Source of the DNA: Certhia americana
Lineage: Eukaryota; Chordata; Aves; Passeriformes; Certhiidae
NCBI GenBank assembly: GCA_018697195.1
Contig: CM031858.1
Span: 82,723,410 to 82,787,409, forward strand
Length of the DNA stretch: 64,000 bases
Direction: 5' to 3'
Shown: positions 1-19,686 of the stretch, in pieces
How the letters are laid out: every line of letters begins with the position of its first letter
Position numbering within the stretch: position 1 is the stretch's first letter
Notes under the pieces: model-generated
What the model was told of the DNA's origin: nothing
Databases searched by the model: none
What the model saw: only the letters and a program-made list of their open reading frames with translations
Made by a program: the position numbers and the translations under genes

Positions 1-7010
<7,010 letters not shown>

Positions 7011-8827
7011 CTGCTTCTGTGTTGGTTTCTCACAAATACTGCATTGTCTAATCCCTCCATGGCACATCTCATCCCTTTGGAGAAGTGTTCGCCCAGTTCC
7101 CACAAAAATAAAAGGGTGGATTTTGAGGGCTAATTCAGAGGAGAAGCAAGTGCAGGCAGACTTCCTCTGGAGAGGCTGAGCAGTGGAGAGTGTGGGGCTA
7201 AACAGGGCCACTCCATGCCCTCGGGGAAAGGGGCAGCCTGAGTGATTTGTCCAGGTGGCACCATGCAGTTCATAACCAAGGGACGGCTTTCCTTGGATTG
7301 GTAGCACCAAGACAGCACCAAAGTACCCCATTTCCGCTGGGTGCTTCAGTTTTTATTGGCCTTGAGTCCAGGACTGTGGATAGGACAGGGAGACAGTGCC
7401 TGCTCCAAAGGGTGTCTCTAATGGATGGGTTTTGTGTGCAGTGATCACTAAGTAAAACGCATACTGCTATTGGAATGGGATCAGACAGACACAGGCACAC
7501 CGCGATCTGAAGATGGGCATTAACAGACAGCCTACCAGAATGATGCCCATAACACTTCCCTTTCTAATCCAGTGATTTGCCTATTTCCTTGAGCAGCTTC
7601 AGCATGCATATGGATAAAGTCTCCTCTCCTGTGGTACCCCCAGAAACTCCAGTGGTCTAGGACTCCCCAGACCATTCAATAGAGCCCTAAACCTGACTGC
7701 AGAACAGCACAGAGAAGAGTTGTAAGTGCATAAAGCCGAATACTATCAGGAATCCTAGTTAAAACAGCCCTCTAATGCAGTTGCATGGTACTTCTTGAAT
7801 GAACTAGCTGCCGCAGAAGGCGAGAAAAGGAGAGGTCCCGCTCTCCATAATCCTGCTAATTACTTTCCCTGCTGCCTTGCACAATCCCTGATATTGATCA
7901 GTGAGGCAATTCAACTTGTTAATTCAGAGAAGACTGCACTTGGAAGAAAAGTAAATTTTCAGCAGTTCATTTTGAATTAGATTACTTTGTGATCAGAGCT
8001 GGCACTGAGGAGGGGGTGGGGAGAGGGATAAAAAACAAGACTGTCATTTGTTAGCAAAAGGTAGCTGTGCTTGATGCAGTTGTATTCTCAAACTATACTC
8101 TTAGACTTCACAGCAAGGGAAACTGGTACGAAGGTGTCCGCCTAACATATATTACCAGAAGTCATTTAGAAAGAGCAGGCCATTAATATGTTTTTGTTAA
8201 GGAATAGGCCCGTTTTCAGGACTAACAGCCAAAGTACATATAAGAGTACACAATAAACTAACCAAACCCAAATCACATGAAAGAGCTATTCTCTCATGTA
8301 GGAATATGTTCACCACAATTTCTTGCATGGTCAATGAAGTATTCAGATCTTCAGCAGAGATTTCAGCTTGAGTTACTGATAGCAGTCCTTGGTTTTATGG
8401 TTCACCTTCCAAAGAATTTTGGATTGGTTTGGTTTGGTTTTAATTGAACTTGAAAGAAGACAAATAAATAGGTCCCTGGACTCTGTTCTTTTTGTATAAA
8501 TGCTGTAAGAAATACACCAGAGAGTTACACTGTCTCTTCTTGTAGACCTGAATGCTTTGCATTCTTGCCTCTGTGATGGCCTGGGTACAGCAAGGAGAGG
8601 TGAGGATGACATTATTTCTGCAAGCGTAGCTGCTGTGGTATGCTAATGGTTGGAAGAGTTACTTTGTAGATCGACTGTGAAACACTGAGAAGGCTTAGGC
8701 AGCTACAGAGCCCACATCCCAGCCTTTTTATTTTCTTTTTAGTGATTTGACTTTTCATATAACCAGTAAAGGTCACGTCTTCAACCTGCTGAGTTAAAAC
8801 TCTTAAAGGAATATTCATCAGTGTTTT
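7011..8827. other. Intergenic, no gene recognised
   Basis: Open frames are short (at most about 120 codons), overlap on both strands and match nothing I recognise. No splice-site-flanked conserved frame was seen. Confidence 0.6.
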
Positions 8828-8937
8828 CATAGGATCATAGCATCACAGAGTGGTTTGTATTGGACCTTAAAGATCACCTAGTTCCAACCCTCCTGCCATA
8901 GACAGGGAAACCTTCCACTAGACCAGGTTGCTCGAAG
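8828..8937 (-). mobile_element. CR1 LINE 3' end fragment
   Basis: Starts with the degenerate CR1 terminal repeat (AGGATCATAGCATCACAGAG) and continues with TTAAAGATCACCTAGTTCCAA, CCTGCCATAGACAGGG and CCACTAGACCAGGTTGCTC. These are hallmark avian CR1 3' sequences in antisense, so the element is on the minus strand. It is strongly 5'-truncated, at about 110 bp. Confidence 0.9.
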
Positions 8938-9959
8938 AGGTAGAGGGGGAAATCAAAAAGACACAATGGCCAATCTTATGGAGACCTTTCCAAGCTCAGC
9001 AGTTTCATGACTTATTTTCTTTATTTCCTTCCCTGCCTGCTGCCATCTTTTAGAAGTCAGCACTTTCAAGAGGGTCTGATTTCCCTCTTTGCTAAAATTA
9101 TCTTCAACTTCGTTTTCGGGTTCAAAGTGGTAGAGACCATTGCTTTGTAAGAAGCAGTAACTCCGAAACAGCTTTTGAATGAGGAGAGATTCTCACCAAT
9201 CCCAACACTGTCTTGGAAGAGGCTAGGCTGTTTCCTGAAGTAGCCACAGAGAGAGTTGTCTCTCACTGGCTTAAGCTGTGTTAGACAGAACTTCTGAAGC
9301 TATGATAGTGTTTTGTCAGTTCTTTGTAGGGGTTCAAGGCAGCAGATATCATGTAAATATAATAGAGAACATGGGATGCTGGGCAGGTGCAATGTGCTTG
9401 AAGGTCCACATTTTAACTACTTGGAGAAGAAGGAAATCTCTGAGAAATTTATAAACAATGGTTTGATAATACACCAATTCATTTAGCTATTTCATGATGA
9501 TTTGTCAAAGTTTGTGGCATATCACTGAAATATCTGCAAAAAAGGAGGTATTACATGTTTCCTACATAAATATGTACAATATGGAGAAATACTACCCGGT
9601 GGTCTGTTGTGGCACAACAAGAAAAATTGTCATCTTCTAACATCGGCTTTTTCTCTCCTCTGTTTCTAGCCTCCCCAGTGAGAAATCTAAAAAAGCTTGT
9701 TTCTAATCTTGTCTGCTTAAAGTGAGAATTTCCCTCTAAAGTGGCAAGTGAGAATTTCCTTTGCAAAGATTAATTTTTTTAAAAGTCTGGTTGATTTTAA
9801 TTCAGCTGTCTTTTACTGGGTAAGACTCCATACTGAAGGTAAAATTCTTAGAATGTTTGAAAGTCAAATACAGTTTGGAGCATAAGAAGAATATCCTTCC
9901 TTTTCAATAAAGCTTTCTTCCCACTTGAATTTTTGAGGATGCAGGTAATGAAAAGTCTT
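8938..9959. other. Intergenic, nothing recognised
   Basis: Only short open frames on both strands; no repeat or conserved frame recognised. Confidence 0.55.
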
Positions 9960-10598
9960 CCCCTGTACTTGGCACTGGTGAAGCTGTGCCTTGAATCCTG
10001 TGTCCAGTTCTGAGCCCCTCAAATCTGGAAGGACATTGAGGTGCTGGATCGAGTCCAGAAAAGGGCAGCAAAACTGATGAAAGGTTTGGAGCACAAATTC
10101 AATAAGGAATGGCTGAGGCAGCTGGGGTTGTTTAGCCTGGAGAAAAGGAGGCTCAGGGATGACCTTATCACTCTCTACAACTTCCTGAGAGAAGGGTGTA
10201 GCCAGGTGGGAGTCAGTAACTTTCTCCCAGCCAGCTAGTGACAGAATCAGAGGATACAGCATCAAGCTGTGCCAGAGGAGGTTTAGGTTGGACATTAGGA
10301 GGAATTACTTCACAGAAGGGATGATTAGACACTAGAATGGGCTGCCCAGGGAGGTGGTGGAGTCGCCATCCCTAGAGGTGTATAAGGAATGACTGGACAT
10401 GAAATTTGGATTTTGGCCCATATGACCTTGATTCTGGCCACCAACAATCACAGTGCAAGCCTCTGATACATCACCTTCTTCATGCTCACCTGCTCTGATC
10501 TCCTTTGTGGCCTTTGTGGCCTATAGCCATTCACTTAAGGGCTGGTCTCAATGATCCTTGAGGATTCTTCTAACTCAGAATATTCTGTGGTTCTGTGG
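9960..10598 (+). mobile_element. CR1 LINE 3' fragment with an internal unrelated segment
   Basis: Plus-strand CR1 3' region: TGTCCAGTTCTGAGCCCCTC, CTGGAGAAAAGGAGGCTCAGG, TTAGGTTGGACATTAGGAGG and GGGCTGCCCAGGGAGGTGGTGGAGTC, ending in the terminal TATTCTGTGGTTCTGTGG. Between about 10405 and 10540 the sequence departs from CR1 and then resumes at GGTCTCAATGATCCTTGAGG, suggesting an insertion or a very diverged patch. The 65-codon plus-strand frame from 10041 is part of the repeat, not a gene. Confidence 0.9.
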
Positions 10599-13500
10599 TG
10601 GGATGGATGGAGAAGGCACAGAGACAAAGGTATAGCAGTATATCTGACCGCGCTCGTTCCTTATGAAGGCAGGAAGAGGAAAGAACTGAATAAATCAAGG
10701 TCTCAATCTAGATGGGGATGTGAGAGAAAGGCTGTCTCACCGAAGGAGGTGCATCTCTAACAAGTGACCTTCAGAGTGTGCTAGTCACCAGGATATCGTG
10801 TTGGGGAGGAGGTAACAGGGAGACAGTTTCCTTAGCTGCGCTATCACTTTTTTTTCACAGTAATTATGTTCCTGAATGGGTGAGTGGAGATACAATTTTC
10901 AACTCTAAAATGTAGCTGATCACAATAAGGAGATGAGGGAAAATCCAGAACACCAGTTTCTGGTTCTTACAAAGTATGATTTGGGGCATTCTTTTAATCT
11001 GTTGTCTGGAGATACGGGCTTTCACCTTCGTCAGAGCGGCTTGTGTCTGCCATTAAAGAAGGCTGGGTATGAGTAACCCTTAACAGGCTTAAATCATGTT
11101 TTATTTTCTCCCTTAAATCTTCTACTTGGCTCAGTCCTTCCTCTCTTCAATGCTCTACGTCCTCTTCTGATGAACAGTAAGCATCAGCCAAATTTAGGTT
11201 TTTGAGGCATACTCAAAGCCAATTAAAGTACAGAGCCTGAAACAGCTGTCAACCACCAGCCATCTCCTCTTCCCACCCTGTCTTCCTTGCTCTTACAAGG
11301 GTTGCCAGCCCTGTGTCAGAGAAGCTGAACACATGATAAATCAGCTGCTGAACAGCTGCAGCTTCCAGCCAGGCATGTTCATGCACATGAAAGTCCTTTT
11401 CTAGCTGCCTACATAAAATAGCTGTGTGGTAAATGGAGAAGGCGTGGGAGGCAGTTCACAAGCCATTCCGTTCCCTTTGCGTTCAGGGTGGCATCATAGG
11501 GGAAGAGGGTGCACGGACAGCTGGGTGTGATTCTTGCCTCACACTGCTGGATGTGTGTCAATGCTTCTGGTGGGAACTCTGCCCCTTGGAGACCTTTCAT
11601 CACTCTGTGCATGATATGGATGTGTAATACTGCAACAGGAGCAAGGTAAAAGTGCCACCTTGACTATCCCACAGTCTATTTCCATTGCTATATTTGGGAC
11701 TCTGAGAGAGATTACTCTCAAAAGTCTGCTTTATTGTGAATGTTTATCTTTGCTTGTTACACAGTAATTAAATACTTAACACAGCGTATTTTTACAGTAT
11801 TCAGTGACATATTTCATTCTTCTGAATCAAGGACATTCTATGAAAGTTTTAAAGTTGTTCTTGTGTTCTGTTTTGTTTCTTTTAATCATTTAGAGAAGGT
11901 TTGGGAGCATACAGGTTTTGGAAGGTTTGTTTTTAACTCAGGGATTAGGAATTCTGCCTTTGAGACTTGTCACTTTTCATAAGAGAGGATGTTCTGCCAG
12001 CAGTAACACTTAATTGAAGACAAATCTCACATACTTCCTTTCTTCAAAGCTTTATTCAGATGTGAAATTAAATTGTGATAACAAGCACAAAGAGGGTTTT
12101 AAGAATAATTTTAGCTGTAGAAAATACTCTACAAGAGAGATCATAAACAAATCAAGTTTATGATAAATATCTATAAGGCTTTTGAAAGTACTTTTCTAAG
12201 TGGGATATGAAGAGTTGTATAAAACCAGATTCTCTGTCTTCCTGTCCTGGTTAACACAATGCCCTGCAAAGGGTTGCTTTTGTCAGAAGGGTTGCTTGCC
12301 TTTGACTGGTTGAGAGGATATATTAAGGAGACTCTCATGAAAGTTCATCGGAACAAATTGGTCAGTATTCCTCCCTTACTTGTGTTTGTAATCTAGGTGG
12401 TCCCAGGATCATTTTTAAGTTCTCACTCTCCAGGCTGCTTTGGAGGACAGCTGAGGGCCTGCAGAACATGTTGTGTGAGTTCTGGCAGAGGGGAGGGATC
12501 CCAACTCACAGTGTGGTTGCATGTGCACTAATATAGAAGGAAAAAGTAGATCTGGCTAGACTGTCTTCTAGGAGAAGAATCTGTAAGTAATGCATTGTTC
12601 CTTCTAAGAACAATATTAGAATAAAAATTCTTTCTTCATATCTGCTGGATGTAAGCTTTCTGCTGGGGAGAGCATGAGGGGACAAGCTGTGAGAAAGCTG
12701 ATGTAAAAGTCGCTTAGTAAGGATGTGCCCTGGAACCCTGACATGCCATGCTAGCAATGGCAATCAGACAGGGCACCAGCTGCTTCTGCACCAAACCTGG
12801 AAGGATCATTTATGCATAGCAGAATGACTGGGGTTAGAATTAAGGTTACATCAGGTGTCAGCAAAAACTATCGTTGTGAAAGATGTAGCCCACTTTTATT
12901 AGATTCCATGCTAGATGAAAGCCATATTTGATCTTGTATAGATTTTGAGAAGATAATTTATCTTGTGTGGTCAACTGCCTAAGTATTTATCATTGGTTCA
13001 TCCTGCCCACTGCTCACCTATAGGCAGCACAGGCTCATACCTACACAGATTTGGTCTTTAAATAGAAACTGCTCTATTGCAATGCACCTCCCTCTCCTTT
13101 AAATATATCTATGTCCTGCATCTCCACCTTCAAAGCTATTATTTTCAACTGTTCTTGTGCCACATCTAAATCACTTGGACATCTCAGGAAGGAGATTTCC
13201 AGAAGAGAAACAGCTTTTTGCCAATATAAAAGTGCTGACCTTAGCTGTATTTGCATTGGGCCATGGATAAGTTAGCAGAGAAGTACAGAAGATCAAAGGA
13301 GAGCAAGATTTTTTGGCAGGGTTTGTAGCTAAAGTTGATGTGCAGCAGCTGTAGGATAGATTAATAGGGACTGATAAGAAAGAATAATATGGTTTAACTG
13401 GTCCTTTAGAATGAGAATAGGAACAAAGATAGGAAAAGCATGCAGTAAGAGAGCATGGCTGGCAATTTTATCTGATGTAGTGAAATATCTGGACAAGGAA

Positions 13501-14044
13501 TAAGGGGAACAAAAGAGGTGGAGTGGACAGATGCAGGTGTTGGCCAGGGGGCTGGGAAAACTGTCAGAGTAAAGGTTCACCAGCCAGCACACACATGTCC
13601 AGCTGCTCTTTGAAGGACCTAAAATCAAGGCCAGGAACCAGAAGAGTATTCAGGCACCTCTCCTCCAGATTTTCTACCAGCACTCCAGCTTTCTTGCACC
13701 AAATCCTCCTATAGGTCCTATCCTGTGGTCCAATACTGGAATTGTATAGCACTTTACAACTTTCTCTGCCTTCTTTGAGAAATAAAAACCAGCCTCACCA
13801 TCTGTTTATTCCAGTGCATGGACAGACTGTGACAGACAGACAGACAGCCTGGGACATCAGCTGGGACTTCTCCAGGACTTCTTCAGATTGTCAGCACCAT
13901 TTCACCTTGGGATCTTACACACATGCAATCCAACAGACATGCCTTTGGGATCCTGAAGGCTGTAGATAAACAGAACATGCTGGGCATTCCAAACCTCCCT
14001 TGTGATGGAAGTGCCAGTATCTCCTGTCTGTGGGTATCAGCAGT
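10599..14044. other. Intergenic, nothing recognised
   Basis: 3.4 kb without a convincing coding frame, RNA gene or clear repeat. Confidence 0.55.
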
Positions 14045-14795
14045 GAATCACAGAATTGTTTAGATTGGAAAAGCCCTGGTCTGACCAGGTCTGATCAAGT
14101 CCGACCTTTAACACTGCCAGGTCCACCACTAAACTGTGTCCCTAAGTGCCATGTCTACACAAGTTTTAAATACTTCCAGGATCCCTTCAGGGAGTCAACC
14201 CTTGGTGACTCTACCAGTTCCCCAGGCAGTCTGTGCCAGTGCTTGACAACCCTTTCAGTGAAGAAATTTTTCCTAATAGGCAATCTAAACCTCCGCTGGT
14301 ACAGATCGAGGCCTCGATGTCCTGTAACTTATTACCTGGGAGGAGAAACTAACTCCCACCTGGCTACACCCTCCTTTCAGGCAGTTGTAGAGAGTGGTAA
14401 GATCACTCCTGAGCCTCATTTTCTCCAGGCCAAGTAATTCCAGCTCCCTCACATGCTCCTCATCGAAACTGTGCTCCAGACCCTTCCCCAGACCGTTGCT
14501 CTTCTCTGGACTTGCTCCAGCATCTCAATGTCCTTCCTGTAGTGAGGGGCCCAGAACTGAACACAGGATCTGAGTCCTCACCAGTGCCAAGCAGAGGGGG
14601 AGGATCACTGCCCTAATGCTGCTGGCCATACTATTGCTGATACAGGCCAGGATGCCATTGGCTTTCTTGGCCACCTGGACACACTTTGGCTCATGTTCAG
14701 CTGACTGTTAACCAGCACCCCCAGGGCCTTTTCCAGCCCCTCTTCCCCCAGCCTCGGGTGCTGCAGGGGGTTGTTGTGATCCAAAGGCAGAACAC
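14045..14795 (-). mobile_element. CR1 LINE 3' fragment, about 750 bp
   Basis: Begins with AATCACAGAATTGTTTAGATTGGAAAAG, the antisense of the CR1 3' terminus. It continues through CTTGACAACCCTTTCAGTGAAG, a CTGGGAGGAGAAACTAACTCCCACC block, TGCTCCAGCATCTCAATGTCC and CCAGCACCCCCAGGGCC to GGGTTGTTGTGATCC. This is the longest CR1 copy in the window. It contains only 3' non-coding and distal sequence; no intact reverse transcriptase is present. Confidence 0.92.
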
Positions 14796-17700
14796 AGCAT
14801 AGAGAACATGATAGTTACCTGCAATGGCAGTTTCCATTCCACAGCCATGCAAACTGAGTTAAGGAGTCTGTTCATAGTATCAGTCTCTAATCTCAGCAAA
14901 TGTGGGCTTCACAGTAACTCTATGCCTCTGAGTTCCAGGGCTCATGAGCTCTATGTACATGCAGGTAACATTGGAGAAACAACATTCATTCATTCATTCA
15001 TTCATTCATTCATTGTGGTGAGAGCAGAAAAGCATGAGGAAGGAAGAGTGAAATGTCAGCATTGAAACAAATTAGGATTTCTGATTGCCTGAGGTTACTG
15101 GGCTTAGTTTAAGATAGCAGGATATCTCCTTGCTTCCTCCAGTCTGATCATGGGCCAAAGCAAGAAGAGGCTGCCATTCCTGCTGCCATGTACCAATGCT
15201 GAGGCTCCTATGTAGCTTTGTGATGGGGCAGCTTTGCTTTTACTCATGCCTCAAATTCACCACTAGCTCAAAGGATCCAGAGGCCTGGAAACATCTCCAG
15301 GTTCCTGCAGTGAGGCTGATGATCCACTCCACTGAGTCCTGGTGTCCAGGCAGTTCATGGATGATTCTAGTGCTTCTCAGTTAGTGAGAGCTCTGACAGC
15401 CCTGCAGCCAGGAACCTGCCTTGGAGTAGTCTGACCTCCATCCAGTACTACAGCTCAAATTGAAGATCTTTGCCATAGCTGCTGACAGATGACACTTGCA
15501 GTGGGACAGGCTTTGCTTGCAGAGTTTCCTGCGGAGCTCATGGTGTGGTATTGACTGATGCCATCAAGCAGATAGGTAGAGTATTCATTCTGCTCACAGA
15601 AACTTAAAACTTCAGCTTTTTTCTTTCGATATAGTAGGGTGTATATAAGGATACATGGACCTCCTTCTCATGGGAAACAAGTTAATTTGGACACAAAACC
15701 GATGTGCTGTGACTCCACACCTGCCTGGCAGGACCTGGAAGGGCTCTTTTCATCACCAGGCTGTAGCTGTTTTCTTATTCAGGCTTGCCTGGTGATAGCT
15801 GTGAAGTTTATCCCAGCTGGTTCCTCATGAGGCAGTGACAGACGTGGTCCATGAGACTTATTTCTGTTGGATAGAAATAATCTCTTGATCATGTCCTCAG
15901 AAGGTGACAGTAATTAACACAATGTAAATACCAATCTTTTTAGGATTATCTCAGAACCTGGTGTAGACATGTGGCTTCCAGTGCAGGAAGTTAAGATTGG
16001 TACTGCCAACAAGTCTTGCATGGTGGGAGTAACAAAATGCATTGAATTAATCTCTTTTGCAATTTCTGCATCTAATTTGCTCAGTTGATGTACCATCAGT
16101 TAATCAGACAAGCCATACAGGCTACTGCACAGCAGTGATTCTGAGCATAAAGCCACGCTACTGCCAACTGCATGCTGTATCACTTAGTGGTTGAAAAGTG
16201 CTTCTCTGACAACTTTGTTGCCACTCTGTTTTAACTGCTTCTGTTGATTGCTTCCCTTGTTGGCAGTGTAGGCCATACTGTGCAGAGGTGATCCTTGCTG
16301 AGAGTAGTGTTCTCATAGGATGCTGTAACAGGGACTCAGCCAATTCTCACATGATACAGTCATCCTTCTTCAGCTCCTTGTTTGTGTAGACTGATCAGTC
16401 CCTCCACCCTCTAGTGGGACCCTCTCTTGATCCTTCTCTTCCATAACTTACCTTTGAGAACCATACACAGTATCAGTCTGTACCCCGCACTACCCAGTGG
16501 GATGCTTCAGGAGTTCCATGGCATAAATCTATGGCTGACTTTTGGCTGTGAAGTGCAGACCCCTTCAGAGTCTTCCCTTGAACGGCATCTGTTACAGGTA
16601 GACAGGGGAACATACAAGGATCTGTCCTGAAGATGTGGAAGCTGCCTTTTTCACCTTTTGCCCTGTATTTCTTCTTGCTTTTTTCTGCTTTCAATATCCT
16701 TGTGAAAGTGAAATCCTTTCCCTGCCCTGGGTGTGGTTAAGTTTCTTGTTGAGGACATGTTACGGTGAACCATACACTACTTGGCTTTGCAATAAGATTC
16801 TATTGCCTGGTGCTGGCCTGGGAACCATGTGTTACTACTAGCAATGGCTCTGGCATAGGACTAGGCAAGAGGGTGGAAGTGGTTTGACCTTGATTATACC
16901 ATTTATAGGATAGACAGCTCTGCCTCAGCCTTCTGCACAGCTGCAAGGAACAATTTCTTGACATTTTTACTGCATGGCATAATTCTTTGCTGGGCCTGAT
17001 TCAAATTCTCTCATTCAGTTTGAACTCTCATTTGGGCCACATGGAAGCCAGCAAAAATTACAGACAAAATGTTTTGATCTCACAGGAATTACATCTGCAG
17101 TTACCCACAAGGAAAAAGAAATGGTCTCAGGGCAGATCTCATCTATCATCCTGGAAAGTTTCAAATTGGATCTGCTAGAACAAAATATTTACAGTATACA
17201 TTAGGAAAGATAAAACCTTTTCTATATCAAGTAGAGCTCTGGCTGAATGCCCAGCCTTGCTGCCAAACAGGTGGCCTTGCTGTTGGACAAAGAGTAGGAA
17301 AAGCCAGTATGTTTCTCTGGAGGAAGAGATCTAACAAAGACAAGGGGCCTTGTCCCTTGAAGGAAAAATTACCTGTAGTCTTCACAAGTATCCATTCCAA
17401 ATCCTTACTGGAGAGCCTTTCAGAAAACTGATTTACTTAAAATGAAAGCACATACAAAGGCTGTTGTTTAAAATGCCTTTGGAGATCTGTGTTACTAGGC
17501 TGAAAAATACAGTGTTATGGAAAGAAATACCTATAAACAATAGAGCTGTGCCTTGTATTTTGTATTTTCCCCCTAGAGTCTACAGTCATCTATTTTAGAA
17601 CATGTTTAAATTGCAAATAACTAATAAACCAACTTTTCTGGTCAGTACCAGCATTTCCCTTTCTGCTCCTCCTGTAAACAGTGCTTTTCAAAAATTTACC

Positions 17701-19280
17701 AGCACAAAACCAAACAATTCTACACTAAAGAGTTTTGATATTATTAAAAGAAAAAACTGAAAAAAACAAGTCAGAACTCCACCAAACAAAAAAAAAAACA
17801 CCCCAAAAAAACACCCCAAAACACAAAAAACTCCCACCCCATAGTAAAACTTTGCTCTGGGTAAGCAATCTTTTCTCCATGAGAAAATCTCCAGGAACCC
17901 CTCTTATTATCAGTTCATGAGATAGTGCATACATGCACTGTGTGTAAAATGTTACCTGAATAAATCATTGAATGTTTTTTTTTTTCCTGGGTGTTGGGTT
18001 TTTTTTGTTTGTTTGTTTTGTTTTGTTTAACTGAAGGTGTTTAGTGAAAATCTGAGACAAGAACAGACTAAATACACCAGCAGCTAGGATGGAACTGCAA
18101 GCCTGTCAGAATTTTGCATATCCAAGTGCTGTCAGCTGTGGAGGTTGAGGAGCCAGGGCCTCTTGCTAGATGCCCTCTGTGTCTGAGCCCAGTTAATGGT
18201 GAATTAATATTGATGTATTTCCCAGAAACAGATAAAAAACTTCCAAGGCCATACAAAAGTTGTAATCTTCTAAAAGGCTGAATTTTAAAAAATCTCTGTG
18301 TGTGTTTCCATCTTTCCTGGCCTGCTTGGCTGAGTGCTGTGACACCAAATGAGGGATTATGTGCTAGGTGCTGGCAAGGAACTGGTCTAGCTATCAGTAA
18401 CTCTGTAGAAGACGGTGCATCTTTCTGAGGGCTCCCATGTTGGGGGCTGGAGGGTAAAGAGGATCATGAGCAGGAAAGTTAGCACTCCTTGTCATTCTAC
18501 ATGTTGTGCAACACAGACACAGATGGCTGGCACAGACCCCTGCTGGTAATTTATTCATGCTTGTTTGGGGGTGCATTCTTGTCTGCTTCCAGGGTCCCTG
18601 AGCTAGAGGAGAGGACTGTTTTTGAATTTGCTTCTGCGAGTAACAATTTCCTCTCCAGGCAGTGCTTAGAGGGGACTGGAAGCTGTGATGCAGTAAGTAT
18701 CCAGTAAGCCCACATCTGTGCAGTGCCACAATAAGACAACTGAGAGCAGTCTTAGACTGGATTTTATATGTAAGAAAATGTTAGATAATCATCTCATGTT
18801 TCTAATTAGCCTAGTGTTAGTGAAGACACAAAGTGGCAGAAGATGACAGTATTACTCAGAGAAAAATAAGGCATGGTTTGTCATCTGCAGTGTTACTTGC
18901 AATTTATCTTTTTTTGATTTGATGCAGCAACAAGAATATTCAAGAAGATCTCTGAGGTTTAGCCACAGTAGCAGATGGGGTTGCATCTGCAGAGGAGATT
19001 GTTTTGTCTGCTTTGAATTGAAATTAAAAGCTGTTGCAATGACAATTCATCTAGTATGAAGAATTAGGAAACAAAGTACAATTACTTTAGGGTTTTTTTA
19101 CTTTTAATAGTAACCAATTAAAGAGTAGCAATTATAGCATATTATTCATTGAAGTCTGGAATGTCTACCTTGCATGGCAATTTCAGTTTAGGGAAACCAC
19201 TTAAAGCAATTGACAAAAGACTTGTTTCCTACAAGTGCCATGTCAGTGTTTTATTTTGAACTTTTATAAATTCAAACATT
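14796..19280. other. Intergenic, only simple repeats seen
   Basis: 4.5 kb with no recognised gene. It contains the CATT tetramer array and oligo(A)/oligo(T) stretches at about 17788-17830 and 17974-18030. Open frames are short and overlap between strands. Confidence 0.55.
14983..15014. repeat. (CATT)8 microsatellite
   Basis: Eight uninterrupted CATT units, 32 bp, seen directly. Confidence 0.97.
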
Positions 19281-19686
19281 TTATTGGGCTCACACGGCAA
19301 GGTTTTGGTAATGGGGGGCTACAGAGGTGGCTTTTGTGAGAAGCTGCAAGAAGCTTTTCCCACGTCCAATAGAACCAATGCCAGCCAGCTCCAATGCAGG
19401 CCTATCACTGGCCAAGGCTGAACCAAGCAGTGATGGTGGTGGCACTGCTGGGATAACAGTTAAAAAGGGGCAAAAAACCCTGCAACTGCAAGTGGAGAGA
19501 GGGGTGAGAATATGCGAGAGGAGCAACTATGCAGACACCAAGGTGTGAGACGAGGTGTTCCAGGTGCCAGAGCTGAGATTCCCTTGCAGTCTGTGATGAA
19601 GGCCATGGAGAGGCAGCTGTGCCCCTGCAGCCCATGAAGTCCATAGGGAGCAGAGATCCACCTGCAGCCCAAGGAGGACTCCACAC
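19281..19686 (-). mobile_element. Avian LTR-retrotransposon LTR fragment (same family as 23.1 kb copy)
   Basis: Its reverse complement aligns with the 3' part of the 23104-24128 element. Shared stretches are GGCTGCAGGTGGATCTCTGC, AGGGGAATCTCAGCTC, CTTGGTGTCTGCATAG, TCAGCCTTG, CTGGCTGGCATT, GGGAAAAGCTTCTTGCAGCTTCT and TAGCCCCCCATTACCAAAACC. Only about the last 400 bp is present and the 5' part is missing. This copy keeps a middle segment that is replaced by a T-rich tract in the 23.1 kb copy. The family resembles an endogenous-retrovirus LTR common in birds; I cannot name the subfamily. Confidence 0.75.

Noticed and set aside
14030..14437. 135-codon plus-strand frame
   Set aside because: Entirely antisense CR1 3' sequence.
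17985..18030. T-rich GTTT tract as a possible retroposon tail
   Set aside because: No adjacent element, polyadenylation signal or target-site duplication seen.
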